A DNA stretch of 14,342 bases from Melioribacteraceae bacterium (GTDB lineage: Bacteria; Bacteroidota; Ignavibacteria; Ignavibacteriales; Melioribacteraceae), in contig JALSTL010000074.1 of the NCBI GenBank assembly GCA_026983755.1, positions 1 through 14,342 on the forward strand, written 5' to 3'. Below the pieces are notes generated by a model. It saw nothing but the letters and a program-made list of their open reading frames with translations. It did not search any database and was not told the origin of the DNA. The stretch's first letter is position 1. Each line of letters begins with the position of its first letter. The translations under genes were made by a program, and so were the position numbers. Below, one piece after another: positions 1 to 7,759 of this stretch.

Positions 1-513
1 CCGAAACAACGGGCGGAAAAAAATAATGAAGCAATTTTCGAAAAAAAATACAGACCGATAGAAAAAGATTTCATTAAGCTTTTGTTTGAAGGGAACGAAG
101 AAATAATCGGGTTAATTTTCGATACCATTTTACCGGAAGATTTTACCAACAAAACTTTAGGCTCACTTGCCAAAATTGTTTACGATTCCTATATGTCGGG
201 AAACTTTAGCACGGCTGCAATGGTAGAAAAAATTAAAGATGAAAATATTAAAGATTATATAATTTCATTATCTTTAAATGAATATCAAATAAGTAGCGAG
301 TGGGATAAAAAATCTTCAACGGGGAAAATTGAAAAAAACTTAATAAAGCAAACCAAGGATTTAACCAAAAAATATCAATTAATAAAAATAGATGAACAAA
401 TCAGAAAAAATAATATTAAAATAGAAAATCTCGGCGATGATCCTGCTGTTCTGGAATTAATGGAACTTAACAACGAACTGTTAAAAGAAAAAAAACTAAT
501 TAGAGAATCGTAA
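1..513 (+). CDS. dnaG: DNA primase, C-terminal part (gene starts before the window)
   Basis: The frame is open from the first base and gives about 170 residues before the TAA at 511-513, so only the C-terminal part of the gene is present. The fragment has no zinc finger or TOPRIM motif. It matches the helical C-terminal region of bacterial DnaG, which binds the replicative helicase DnaB: a segment reading EKDFIKLLFEGNEEII (about residues 21-36) opens the typical helical bundle, followed by a second conserved patch around LPEDFTNKTL and a lysine/glutamate-rich helical end. DnaG makes the RNA primers for chromosome replication at the fork. A TTG at position 82 is in frame but is not the true start, because homology-like sequence continues upstream of it. 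The next gene begins 25 bp downstream on the same strand and could be cotranscribed. The assignment rests on C-terminal features only, so it is good but not certain. Confidence 0.8.
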   Translation, partial: PKQRAEKNNEAIFEKKYRPIEKDFIKLLFEGNEEIIGLIFDTILPEDFTNKTLGSLAKIVYDSYMSGNFSTAAMVEKIKDENIKDYIISLSLNEYQISSEWDKKSSTGKIEKNLIKQTKDLTKKYQLIKIDEQIRKNNIKIENLGDDPAVLELMELNNELLKEKKLIRES

Positions 514-538
514 TTTTCAAATTAAATTTTAATAAAAA

Positions 539-2011
539 ATGAATACTAACATTTATGAAATCAACACGAGAGTTTGGTTAAAAAAATTTAATACGGGAAA
601 TAAAAAAGCAACATTAAAAAATGTTCCCGTAAAATATTGGCAAGACCTTGCGAACAAAGGATTTGACTTTATTTGGTTAATGGGAATTTGGAAAACAAAT
701 AAAAGTGTAATAAAAAAATATTGTTTCGAAAAAAATTTAATTGACAGTTATAATAAAGCTCTTGAAGATTGGGAAGAAAAAGATGTAATAGGTTCACCTT
801 ATGCAATAGAAAAATATGAGATTAATCCCGAACTTGGAACAATGGAAGAATTGTTGCAACTTAAATATATCCTAAACAATTTGAATTTAAAGTTAATTTT
901 GGATTTTATTCCAAATCATTTTAGTGCCCACAGTAGCTTAATTATTACGGATCCTTACATATTTGTTGAAGCAAACGAACACCTATTGAACGAAAACAAT
1001 CATCTGTATTTCAGATCGGTTTTTAATACCGACAAAATATTTGCTCACGGCAGAGACCCATTTTTTCCTGCATGGCAAGATACAATACAAGTAAATTATT
1101 TTAATCCCAAGGCAAGAAATTTTATGGTAGAAACATTAAAAAGTTTAACTGCCGTTTGCGACGGTGTACGTTGCGATATGGCAATGCTAAGTCTTAATAA
1201 TGTATTTAACAATACTTGGGGACCGGTTATTAATAAAAAAGGTTATCAAAAACCGGAAAAAGAGTTTTGGGAAATAGCAATTAATGAAGTAAAAAAAATA
1301 AAAGAAGATTTTCTTTTTCTGGGAGAAGCATATTGGGATCTCGGTTGGCAACTTCAACAGCTTGGGTTTGACTATACTTACGATAAAACTTTATTAGACA
1401 GATTAAAATCGGGTTACGTAGAAGAAATTCGCGGCCATTTATCCGCCGAAGATAATTATCAAGAAAAACTTATTAGATTTATAGAAAACCACGATGAAGA
1501 AAGAGCCGTCAAATCTTTGGGAATAGAAAAATCTAAAGCTGCAGCTGTTATTTTCAGCACCGTTAAAGGAATGCATCTTTTTTATGACGGACAGTTGGAA
1601 GGGAAAAAAATAAAATTACCGGTTCAGCTTGGTAGAGAAAAAAAAGAAAAACCAAACGAAAATATAAATAAATTTTATTCTGAGCTATTGGATATTATAA
1701 AATCGGATGTTTTCAAAAATGGAAAATGGGAATTACTTCCGGTGGAACCGGCTTGGGAAGGAAATTTTTCATATCACAACATTTTAATTTGGTTATTAAC
1801 ATATTCGGAAAGAAAACGGCTTGTTGCCGTAAATTATTCGGATGTAGTTTCACAATGTAGAGTTAAACTTCACCTTAACGACTATCCCGAAAAGTTTAAA
1901 CTTAAAGATATTTTGAATAAAACGGAATACTTTAGAAAAACAAAAAATATTTTAACCGAAGGATTATTTATAGAATTGGGTCCTTACAAAAGTCATATCT
2001 TTTCATATTAA
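539..2011 (+). CDS. GH13 alpha-amylase-family glycoside hydrolase, cytoplasmic
   Basis: This 490-residue protein carries all four conserved regions of glycoside hydrolase family 13. Region I is LDFIPNH (residues 121-127). Region II is GVRCDMAML with R211 and the expected nucleophile D213. Region III is LGEAYWD with the acid/base E263. Region IV is IENHDEE with N317, H318 and the transition-state stabiliser D319. The order fits a TIM barrel (roughly 1-390) with a short B-domain-like insertion between regions I and II and a C-terminal beta domain (about 400-490). No signal peptide or membrane helix is visible, so it should act in the cytoplasm on alpha-linked glucans or maltooligosaccharides, as hydrolase or transferase. 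Substrate and subfamily cannot be told from sequence alone. The ATG at 539 has no clear SD upstream. It follows the primase gene by 25 bp; no sugar transporter or regulator is adjacent. Confidence 0.88.
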   Translation: MNTNIYEINTRVWLKKFNTGNKKATLKNVPVKYWQDLANKGFDFIWLMGIWKTNKSVIKKYCFEKNLIDSYNKALEDWEEKDVIGSPYAIEKYEINPELGTMEELLQLKYILNNLNLKLILDFIPNHFSAHSSLIITDPYIFVEANEHLLNENNHLYFRSVFNTDKIFAHGRDPFFPAWQDTIQVNYFNPKARNFMVETLKSLTAVCDGVRCDMAMLSLNNVFNNTWGPVINKKGYQKPEKEFWEIAINEVKKIKEDFLFLGEAYWDLGWQLQQLGFDYTYDKTLLDRLKSGYVEEIRGHLSAEDNYQEKLIRFIENHDEERAVKSLGIEKSKAAAVIFSTVKGMHLFYDGQLEGKKIKLPVQLGREKKEKPNENINKFYSELLDIIKSDVFKNGKWELLPVEPAWEGNFSYHNILIWLLTYSERKRLVAVNYSDVVSQCRVKLHLNDYPEKFKLKDILNKTEYFRKTKNILTEGLFIELGPYKSHIFSY

Positions 2012-2016
2012 ATTAA

Positions 2017-2047
2017 AAAAGATTTAACGTTAAACTTTTATTTTTTA
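2017..2047 (+). terminator. possible weak terminator or palindromic site after the GH13 gene
   Basis: A perfect 12-bp palindrome, TTTAACGTTAAA, lies at 2023-2034, six bases or more past the amylase stop. It is flanked by an A run on the left and by T-rich sequence to 2046 on the right, so it can form an A/T-rich stem with near-matching AAAAG and CTTTT outer arms. This could end the dnaG-amylase transcript or be a protein-binding palindrome near the next gene. The stem is mostly A:T and has no natural loop, so support is weak. Confidence 0.25.
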
Positions 2048-2107
2048 AAATTTCTTTTTATATTAAACTGCTTTAACATATTCAATAACAAAATTGGAAA
2101 AACCGTT

Positions 2108-3694
2108 ATGGAAAACGACAATAAACCAATCTACAAAAGACCTATTGATGAATATCTCCCATGTAATGAATATAAAGGCGGGGAAGGATTTATAAAATTT
2201 TTTAGAGAAGAAGATAAAAGATATTATTTTGCCTATAATTCACCATCCGGCAAAACATATCTAAGATCTCAAGGTTACCAAAATGAACCGGGTAGAGATA
2301 ATGGAATCGATTCGGTAATTAGAAACGCTCCGTTAGACGAACGCTGGTTTGATAATTATGACGAAGAAGAAAAGTATTATTACTACGGACTTAAAGCCGG
2401 TAATCGTCAGGAAATAGCACGCAGTTGCAGATACTCTACAAAAGAAGAAATGTTAAAAGATTATGAATGGGTTAGAGGCGAAGAATCTACCATTGGAAAA
2501 GGAGCTAAGGAAATAGACGGAGTATGGTGGTCTGCTGCCGCATTAAGAAGAAAACAAGAAGAAACCGCTGCACAAAATGCAAAAGAAGAACCTCAACCAA
2601 CTTCAAAACCAATTGATGATTATCTTCCGTGCGAAGAATATTCCGGGCCCGAAGGGTTTTATAAATTTTTTAATGAAGACCAAGGCGAATATTATTTTGC
2701 ACTGAATGATGATAAAGGTAAAACATATCTTCGTTCCGAAGGTTATAAAAGCGAAGCCGCAAGAAATAACGGAGTAAATTCCGTAATAAACAATGCCCCG
2801 ATAGATAACAGATGGGTTACAGGCACGGTAGAAGATAAATACCATTATTACTCATTAAAAGCCGCTAATCATCAAGAAATTGCTCGCAGTTGCTATTATA
2901 AAAACAAAGATGAAATGCTGGCGGATTTGGCTTGGGTAAGAGGAGAAAAATCAATAATAGGTAAAGGCTCCAAAATGGTTGACGGAGTTTTAATGTCTGC
3001 ATTTATGTTGGCGTCCAAACCAGAACCTGAACCCGTTGAGGAAGTTGAACCAACACCAGCTCCAATTCCGGAGCCGGAACCGGAACCGGAAAAGCACGAA
3101 CCGGTAGCAGCTGCTCCCATTGTTGAAACAGCCGAAAAAGGTGGTTGCAGTAAATGGTTGTGGTGGTTAATTCCTATTATATTGCTATTATTAATTTGTT
3201 ATTTTTTCTGCAGAGGTTGCGATGATAAAGTAGTAAAAACACCGGTAGCTGTTAAAAAGACTGTAGAAAAAGTTACTGAACATGCCAAAGAAGTTGTTCA
3301 ATCTTCTAAAGAAATGGCAAAGGAAACAGCAGAAAAAGTGCTTAAACCCGGCGATACATTTGTGCTGGAAGGTCTTCATTTTGTTTATAATAAAGCTATT
3401 ATAACAAAAGAATCCAGAGAAGTACTTCAAAAAGCAATTGCAACGCTAAAAAGTCACCCAAATTTAAAAGTGGAAATTCAAGGTCATACAGATAACCGAG
3501 GGAATGATGCCTACAATAAAAAACTTTCGCAAAAAAGAGCTAATACAATTAGGAACAGTTTAATTAAAGCCGGAATAGCATCTTCAAGATTAACCGCTGT
3601 TGGTTACGGAGAAAGTAAACCTATTGCAACAAACAGTACAGCCGAAGGAAGAGCTAAAAACAGAAGAATTGAATTTAAAATTTTAGAAAAATAA
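2108..3694 (+). CDS. Membrane-anchored OmpA-like protein with duplicated DUF1508 (YegP-like) repeats
   Basis: This 528-residue protein has a clear modular layout. Residues 11-146 and 167-301 are two copies of one block. Each block holds two DUF1508-type half units: one around GKTYLRSEGY...NGVNSVINNAP and one around YYSLKAANHQEIARSC...DEMLADL. A Pro-Glu linker (about 304-330) leads to a Trp-rich hydrophobic helix (349-367), then a Lys/Ala/Val-rich, probably coiled stretch (372-412). The C-terminus (about 414-528) is an OmpA-family peptidoglycan-binding domain with GHTDNRG (D462) and LSQKRAN (R477), the Asp/Arg pair that binds diaminopimelate in this family. There is no N-terminal signal, so I infer that the repeats are cytoplasmic and the OmpA domain periplasmic, tying the inner membrane to the wall. 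The function of DUF1508 is not settled. Cysteines recur at the same sites in both blocks (C19/C174, C107/C262). A terminator follows the stop directly. No strong SD precedes the ATG. Confidence 0.85.
   Translation: MENDNKPIYKRPIDEYLPCNEYKGGEGFIKFFREEDKRYYFAYNSPSGKTYLRSQGYQNEPGRDNGIDSVIRNAPLDERWFDNYDEEEKYYYYGLKAGNRQEIARSCRYSTKEEMLKDYEWVRGEESTIGKGAKEIDGVWWSAAALRRKQEETAAQNAKEEPQPTSKPIDDYLPCEEYSGPEGFYKFFNEDQGEYYFALNDDKGKTYLRSEGYKSEAARNNGVNSVINNAPIDNRWVTGTVEDKYHYYSLKAANHQEIARSCYYKNKDEMLADLAWVRGEKSIIGKGSKMVDGVLMSAFMLASKPEPEPVEEVEPTPAPIPEPEPEPEKHEPVAAAPIVETAEKGGCSKWLWWLIPIILLLLICYFFCRGCDDKVVKTPVAVKKTVEKVTEHAKEVVQSSKEMAKETAEKVLKPGDTFVLEGLHFVYNKAIITKESREVLQKAIATLKSHPNLKVEIQGHTDNRGNDAYNKKLSQKRANTIRNSLIKAGIASSRLTAVGYGESKPIATNSTAEGRAKNRRIEFKILEK
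2138..3010 (+). repeat. Tandem protein-coding duplication (two DUF1508 double units)
   Basis: Within the OmpA-like gene, residues 11-146 (2138-2545) and 167-301 (2606-3010) align along their length with only a one-residue length difference. Shared landmarks include PIDEYLPC / PIDDYLPC, GKTYLRS, QEIARSC and STIGKG / SIIGKG. The nucleotide sequences have clearly diverged, so this is an old internal duplication, not a recent slippage product. Confidence 0.85.
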
Positions 3695-3705
3695 ACTTTA
3701 TATAT

Positions 3706-3735
3706 AAGAGGCTTTCAAAAAGCCTCTTTTTTTTT
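3706..3735 (+). terminator. Rho-independent terminator of the OmpA-like gene
   Basis: A perfect 10-bp stem, AAGAGGCTTT (3706-3715) pairing with AAAGCCTCTT (3719-3728), encloses a 3-nt loop and runs into an uninterrupted T tract ending at 3735. It begins 12 bases after the stop codon at 3692-3694. This is a textbook intrinsic terminator and separates the OmpA-like gene from the protease downstream. Confidence 0.92.
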
Positions 3736-3904
3736 AAACCCCAAAAAGAAAGGAGGAGAAACCAATATTTTTATCTTGCAATTAGTTATTTTAAAATTTT
3801 TTAGGAAAAGTATAAAAGAAAATTTTCGCTTATAAAAAAGAGAGGATTGTACAACCTATATTTTTTAGAATAACAATAAAAAATTTTTTTAGGGATTAAT
3901 ATAA

Positions 3905-3912
3905 ACGGAGGT
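3905..3912 (+). promoter_or_regulatory. Strong Shine-Dalgarno site of the subtilase gene
   Basis: ACGGAGGT lies five bases before the ATG at 3918. It is the best SD match in the window, where several other genes have none, and it fixes the start so that the protein begins directly with a signal peptide. Confidence 0.8.
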
Positions 3913-3917
3913 TTATT

Positions 3918-5600
3918 ATGAAACTAAAAATTCCATTCCCATTTAAACGAGCACTTCTTCTATTGATATTTTTTTCTTTTACTAATTATTTGTTTGCCGA
4001 ATCATACATTGTAATTGCAAAAAAGAAAGTATTTAACCGTAACATGATTACAAAAATTAAATCTTATGGTGGAACATTCAGTAAAGTATATCCCAAATTA
4101 GGTTTTGCAATTGTAACATCAAAGAATAAATTGTTTGTTTCCAAGGTAAAAAAAATACCTACCATCCGTTCGGTAATTAAAGATACAAAAGTTCAATGGA
4201 TTGATCCGAAACGTAAAAAATTCTCGGTTGAAAGCGTCCCGAGTCCACCTTATACCGGAGATGATGATTTTTTCTTTGATGCACAATGGGGTCATGATGC
4301 CATTGATGCGCCCGAAGCTTGGAATTTAGGAGCTACCGGTTCGGGAGTAAGAGTGGCGGTGCTGGATGATGGAATTGACTCCGACCATCCGGATATTGCA
4401 CCAAACCTTAATACAGAATTAAGTACGTCTTTTGTGCCCGGACAAACATTCGAATATAACGAAAATTATCCGGGAGATCCTTTTAGCCACGGAACACATA
4501 CATCGGGAACAATTCTTGCCGCAGATAATGCGTATGGAACAATCGGCGTTGCTCCAAATGCAGAATTGGTTATGGTTAAGGTGTTGGATTCCTATACCGG
4601 TTCCGGTTATTGGTCTTGGATACTTAACGGAATAATTTACGCCGCAGATATTGATGCGGATATAATAAATATGAGTATTGGCGGCTGGGCAAAAAAAACT
4701 TATGAAAATGCAGAATTTTTGTATGTATTCGGAAGAACAACTTATTATGCATGGTCCAAAGGTGTTACGCTAATTGCATCGGCGGGAAACGCAGGATTAA
4801 ATACCGATGAATATCCGGAATGGGTTCATTTACCTTCGATGGCTCCAAAGGTTATTGCAGTATCGGCAACTGCTCCGCGTGGTTGGGCTGTAGATTTTTC
4901 TACCAACTTGGATGAACCGGCCAGTTATTCTAATTACGGTCTAAAACATATAGATTTTGCCGCCCCTGGAGGTGATTATGTTTATGATGACGGTGGTCAA
5001 ATTTGTTCGGTAGCCGGTTTAACCCATTACTGTTATGTTTTTGATTTTGTTTTTAGTACCGGTTCACACGGAAGTTGGTATTGGAGTATTGGAACAAGTA
5101 TGGCAGCTCCTCATGTAGCCGGTGTTGCCGCTTTAATTATCGGTGAAGCAGGCGGTTCTTTACATCCGCAAATGGTTTTGAATATTTTAAGAAGATCTTC
5201 CGACGATTTAGGTCCTGTGGGGCGTGATGAATTTTATGGCAGTGGCAGAGTGAATGCATTTAAGGCTGTAAAGAGAGCTCAGCGTTTATTTAAAAATAAT
5301 GGCAACGCTATTGCACTTAACAATGACGGTACGCCTAAAGAATATTCTTTAGATCAAAATTTCCCAAACCCGTTTAATCCCACTACAACTATTAGATATT
5401 CGATTCCTGAAGATAATAAAGTTACCATTAAGGTTTTTGATATTCTTGGTAAAGAAGTTGCCAGTTTGGTTAATCAGTATCAAAACGCCGGTTATTATAC
5501 CGTTAATTTTGATGCAGGTAACTTATCAAGTGGAATTTATATATATAGAATACATGCAGGTAATTTTACGCAAACAAAAAAACTTATTGTTCAAAAATAG
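3918..5600 (+). CDS. Secreted subtilisin-like serine protease (S8) with type IX secretion tail
   Basis: This 560-residue preproprotein starts with a signal peptide (basic start, hydrophobic stretch 12-26, probable cleavage after FA near residue 27). A prodomain (about 28-100) precedes the S8 catalytic domain (about 120-455). The triad is visible: D150 in VAVLDDGID, H191 in SHGTHTSG and S394 in GTSMAAPHVAG. N291 in ASAGNAG is the oxyanion-hole residue. Residues about 476-560 form a type A T9SS sorting domain, opening with NFPNPFNPTTTI and ending in a beta-sandwich with KKLIVQK. Such tails are removed as the protein crosses the outer membrane. It should therefore be exported by Sec, then T9SS, to the surface or medium for protein degradation. 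Residues 355-388, just before the catalytic Ser, contain two Cys (C363, C372) and many aromatics and look like an inserted loop. It is transcribed alone, between two terminators. Confidence 0.93.
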   Translation: MKLKIPFPFKRALLLLIFFSFTNYLFAESYIVIAKKKVFNRNMITKIKSYGGTFSKVYPKLGFAIVTSKNKLFVSKVKKIPTIRSVIKDTKVQWIDPKRKKFSVESVPSPPYTGDDDFFFDAQWGHDAIDAPEAWNLGATGSGVRVAVLDDGIDSDHPDIAPNLNTELSTSFVPGQTFEYNENYPGDPFSHGTHTSGTILAADNAYGTIGVAPNAELVMVKVLDSYTGSGYWSWILNGIIYAADIDADIINMSIGGWAKKTYENAEFLYVFGRTTYYAWSKGVTLIASAGNAGLNTDEYPEWVHLPSMAPKVIAVSATAPRGWAVDFSTNLDEPASYSNYGLKHIDFAAPGGDYVYDDGGQICSVAGLTHYCYVFDFVFSTGSHGSWYWSIGTSMAAPHVAGVAALIIGEAGGSLHPQMVLNILRRSSDDLGPVGRDEFYGSGRVNAFKAVKRAQRLFKNNGNAIALNNDGTPKEYSLDQNFPNPFNPTTTIRYSIPEDNKVTIKVFDILGKEVASLVNQYQNAGYYTVNFDAGNLSSGIYIYRIHAGNFTQTKKLIVQK

Positions 5601-5608
5601 TTGTTGTT

Positions 5609-5650
5609 AAAAGTCGGTGTAATATTTACATCGACTTTTAGATATTTTTT
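5609..5650 (+). terminator. Rho-independent terminator of the subtilase gene
   Basis: A 14-bp stem, 5609-5622 against 5626-5639 with one G-U pair, has a 3-nt loop and is followed by a short T tract (5645-5650). It starts nine bases after the protease stop codon. The stem contains the repeated AAAAGTCG / CGACTTTT arms, and its length makes it one of the most stable hairpins in the window. Confidence 0.88.
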
Positions 5651-5850
5651 ACAAAAAAAATCTTATAATCCTATCATAAAGAATAACCCAAAAAATAAAA
5701 ACTTATTAGAAATTATTTTATTATCCTTGTATATAAAAATCTGACTATTATTTCCTTTCCGAATCAGGCGAGAAATTTCTTTTTCATTCAAGATGTTTCC
5801 CCCAAATATTATAGTTAAAATATAAATTATTAAAATCAAAAAGGTTTTGT

Positions 5851-7524
5851 ATGTTATCATTTAGAGAAATTGGTGTTGAACAAGAAATTTCAGAAGCAAT
5901 CGAACATTTGGGCTTTAAAAAACCAACTCCTATTCAAAAAAAAACCATTCCTTTATTGCTTGAAAAAAATATTAAAGATATTATTGCTTTGGCACAAACC
6001 GGAACAGGTAAAACCGCCGCTTTCGGAATTCCGTTATTGCAAAAATGTAATACTTCAATAAAAAAAATTCAGTTTTTAATAATAAGTCCAACACGGGAAT
6101 TATGTTTACAAATTGCCGATGATATAAAAACCTATGCAAAATATAAACCGCAAATTAAAATTACAGCCGTATTTGGTGGAGCCGGTATAGATAAACAAAT
6201 AAAAGAATTAAAAAAAGGTACACACATTGTTTCCGCTACACCGGGCAGACTTGTAGATTTAATCAACAGAAAAAAAATTAATCTTTCCAATGTTAAAGTA
6301 ATAGTTTTGGATGAAGCCGATGAAATGCTGAATATGGGTTTTCGCGATGAATTGGATGCAATAGTTAAAGAATTACCAAATACAACAAACACTTTATTGT
6401 TTTCCGCCACAATGCCTAAAGAAGTTTTGTCTTTAACAAAACGATATATGAAAAATCCTTTGGAAATTACCATTGGAGAAAAAAACTCGGGTGCGGAAAA
6501 TGTAAACCATATTGTCTATTTTGTGCATGCACGTAATAGATATTTGGTATTAAAACGTATTGTGGATTTTCATCCGGCTATATATGGAATTATTTTTTGC
6601 AGAACTCGAAAAGAAACAAAAGAAGTTGCCGATAAGTTAATAAAAGACGGTTACAATGCCGATGCAATTCATGGCGATTTATCGCAAGCACAACGTGATG
6701 CGGTGATGAATAAATTCAGAATTAAACATTTAAAACTTCTTGTTGCAACAGATGTGGCTTCGCGAGGTTTGGATGTTAGTAATTTAAGTCATATTATAAA
6801 TTACAATTTACCAGACGAATTGGAAGTATATACTCACAGAAGCGGAAGAACCGGCAGAGCGGGAAACTTTGGTACGTCTGTTGTTATAGCAAATTTACAT
6901 GAAAAAAGTAAACTTAAATTAATCGAAAAAAAAATAAATAAAAAATTTGAAGTTAAAAATATTCCTCTTGGAAAAGAAATTTGCGAACAACAACTTTTTT
7001 ATCTTATTGACAAAATGGAAAAAGTTGAAGTTAATCATTCACAAATAGATTCGTTTTTACCGTTTATAATGAAAAAACTTGAATGGTTGGATAGAGAAGA
7101 GTTAATAAAAAAATTCGTTTCGCTGGAGTTTAACAGATTTTTGGATTATTATAAAGATAATGCGGATTTAACCGAACCTTTTCTAAACAAAAAAAGAAAA
7201 AAAAATAAGAATAATAATTTAACCAGATTTTTCCTTAATTTAGGCAAAACCGATAAACTTACGCCTGTAAAAGTTATAGGAATGCTAAAGGACTATTCGA
7301 AAATTAAAAATTTAATTATAGGAAATATAGATATAATGCAAAATTTTTCTTTCATTGAAGCGGAAACAAAATATACCGAGAAAATATTGAAAGGTTTTGA
7401 AAATAAAAAAATAAAAAACAGAAAAATTGTTTTGGAAATTGCCACACCTATAAAAAACAATAACAAAAATAAAACAAAACGGAAAAAATTATTAGGGCAA
7501 AAAAGAAACCGCAAAAAAAAATAA
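5851..7524 (+). CDS. deaD: DEAD-box ATP-dependent RNA helicase with DbpA-type RNA-binding domain
   Basis: This 557-residue protein has the full DEAD-box motif set: Q motif GFKKPTPIQ (21-29), Walker A AQTGTGKT (48-55), PTREL (80-84), DEAD (154-157), SAT (185-187), IFCRT (248-252), ATDVASRGLDV (299-309) and HRSGRTGR (329-336). The two RecA-like domains end near 365. A helical region (about 375-440) and a basic stretch follow, then a DbpA/CsdA-type RRM-like domain (about 457-531) with the pattern GKTDKLTPVKVIGML...IGNIDIMQNFSFIE. The protein ends in a Lys/Arg-rich tail (533-557). Relatives (DeaD/CsdA, DbpA) unwind rRNA during ribosome assembly and help at low temperature. Whether this is a DeaD or DbpA ortholog cannot be fixed here; the symbol follows the DeaD/CsdA layout. 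A weak AAAAAGG lies upstream of the ATG. It has its own transcription unit after the protease terminator. Confidence 0.92.
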   Translation: MLSFREIGVEQEISEAIEHLGFKKPTPIQKKTIPLLLEKNIKDIIALAQTGTGKTAAFGIPLLQKCNTSIKKIQFLIISPTRELCLQIADDIKTYAKYKPQIKITAVFGGAGIDKQIKELKKGTHIVSATPGRLVDLINRKKINLSNVKVIVLDEADEMLNMGFRDELDAIVKELPNTTNTLLFSATMPKEVLSLTKRYMKNPLEITIGEKNSGAENVNHIVYFVHARNRYLVLKRIVDFHPAIYGIIFCRTRKETKEVADKLIKDGYNADAIHGDLSQAQRDAVMNKFRIKHLKLLVATDVASRGLDVSNLSHIINYNLPDELEVYTHRSGRTGRAGNFGTSVVIANLHEKSKLKLIEKKINKKFEVKNIPLGKEICEQQLFYLIDKMEKVEVNHSQIDSFLPFIMKKLEWLDREELIKKFVSLEFNRFLDYYKDNADLTEPFLNKKRKKNKNNNLTRFFLNLGKTDKLTPVKVIGMLKDYSKIKNLIIGNIDIMQNFSFIEAETKYTEKILKGFENKKIKNRKIVLEIATPIKNNNKNKTKRKKLLGQKRNRKKK

Positions 7525-7531
7525 TTGTAGA

Positions 7532-7703
7532 TTAAACCCAAATTATGCACTAGAATTTAGAAATTGTTTGCAAAACTCTTATATATAATAAGTTAAAGAA
7601 ACTTTTTAACTTAACAATTCCTAATGCTTTACATTAGAGTAATTGCTTTTTATTACAATAGATTAGAGCTGTTTTGTTTTTCTAATGCATAATTCGGGTT
7701 AAA
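7532..7703. repeat. Imperfect 24-bp inverted repeat flanking 124 bp; MITE-like or transcript-end structure
   Basis: The segment 7532-7555 and the reverse complement of 7680-7703 match at 21 of 24 positions, with the shared core AATTATGCA. The 124 bp between them encode nothing and hold smaller hairpins: 7590-7612 (8-bp stem AAGTTAAA/TTTAACTT) and 7621-7637 (CTAATG/CATTAG). The whole element lies between the convergent helicase and phoU-like genes. Terminal inverted repeats around a short non-coding core resemble a MITE. Both ends contain TTAA, but since TTAA is self-complementary it may simply belong to the repeat, and no longer target duplication is visible. An alternative is a bidirectional terminator/fold for the two convergent transcripts. 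Confidence 0.5.
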
Positions 7704-7759
7704 AAATTTCGGTTAGGTTTTTTTATTAAACCCGGAAATATCTTTTTTGTAATTAAAAA

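Noticed and set aside
82..513. TTG at 82 as the start of a separate short gene
   Set aside because: The frame is open back to base 1 and the sequence before 82 fits the same DnaG C-terminal helices, so this is an internal codon of dnaG.
2896..3120. Minus-strand Gly/Ser-rich frame
   Set aside because: It is the antisense reading of the Pro-Glu linker in the OmpA-like gene; low complexity mirrors the linker codons.
3751..3756. AGGAGG, a strong SD-like sequence in the gap after the OmpA-like terminator
   Set aside because: No ATG or GTG follows at usable spacing. The nearest candidate, TTG at 3776, is 19 bases away and opens only a short frame, so no gene is supported.
5663..5860. Minus-strand 65-codon frame with two hydrophobic segments in the gap before the helicase gene
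   Set aside because: It overlaps the helicase start by 10 bp, has no SD on the minus strand, and would clash with the helicase leader. A hydrophobic frame of this length is expected by chance in such A+T-rich DNA. Conservation in relatives would change this view.
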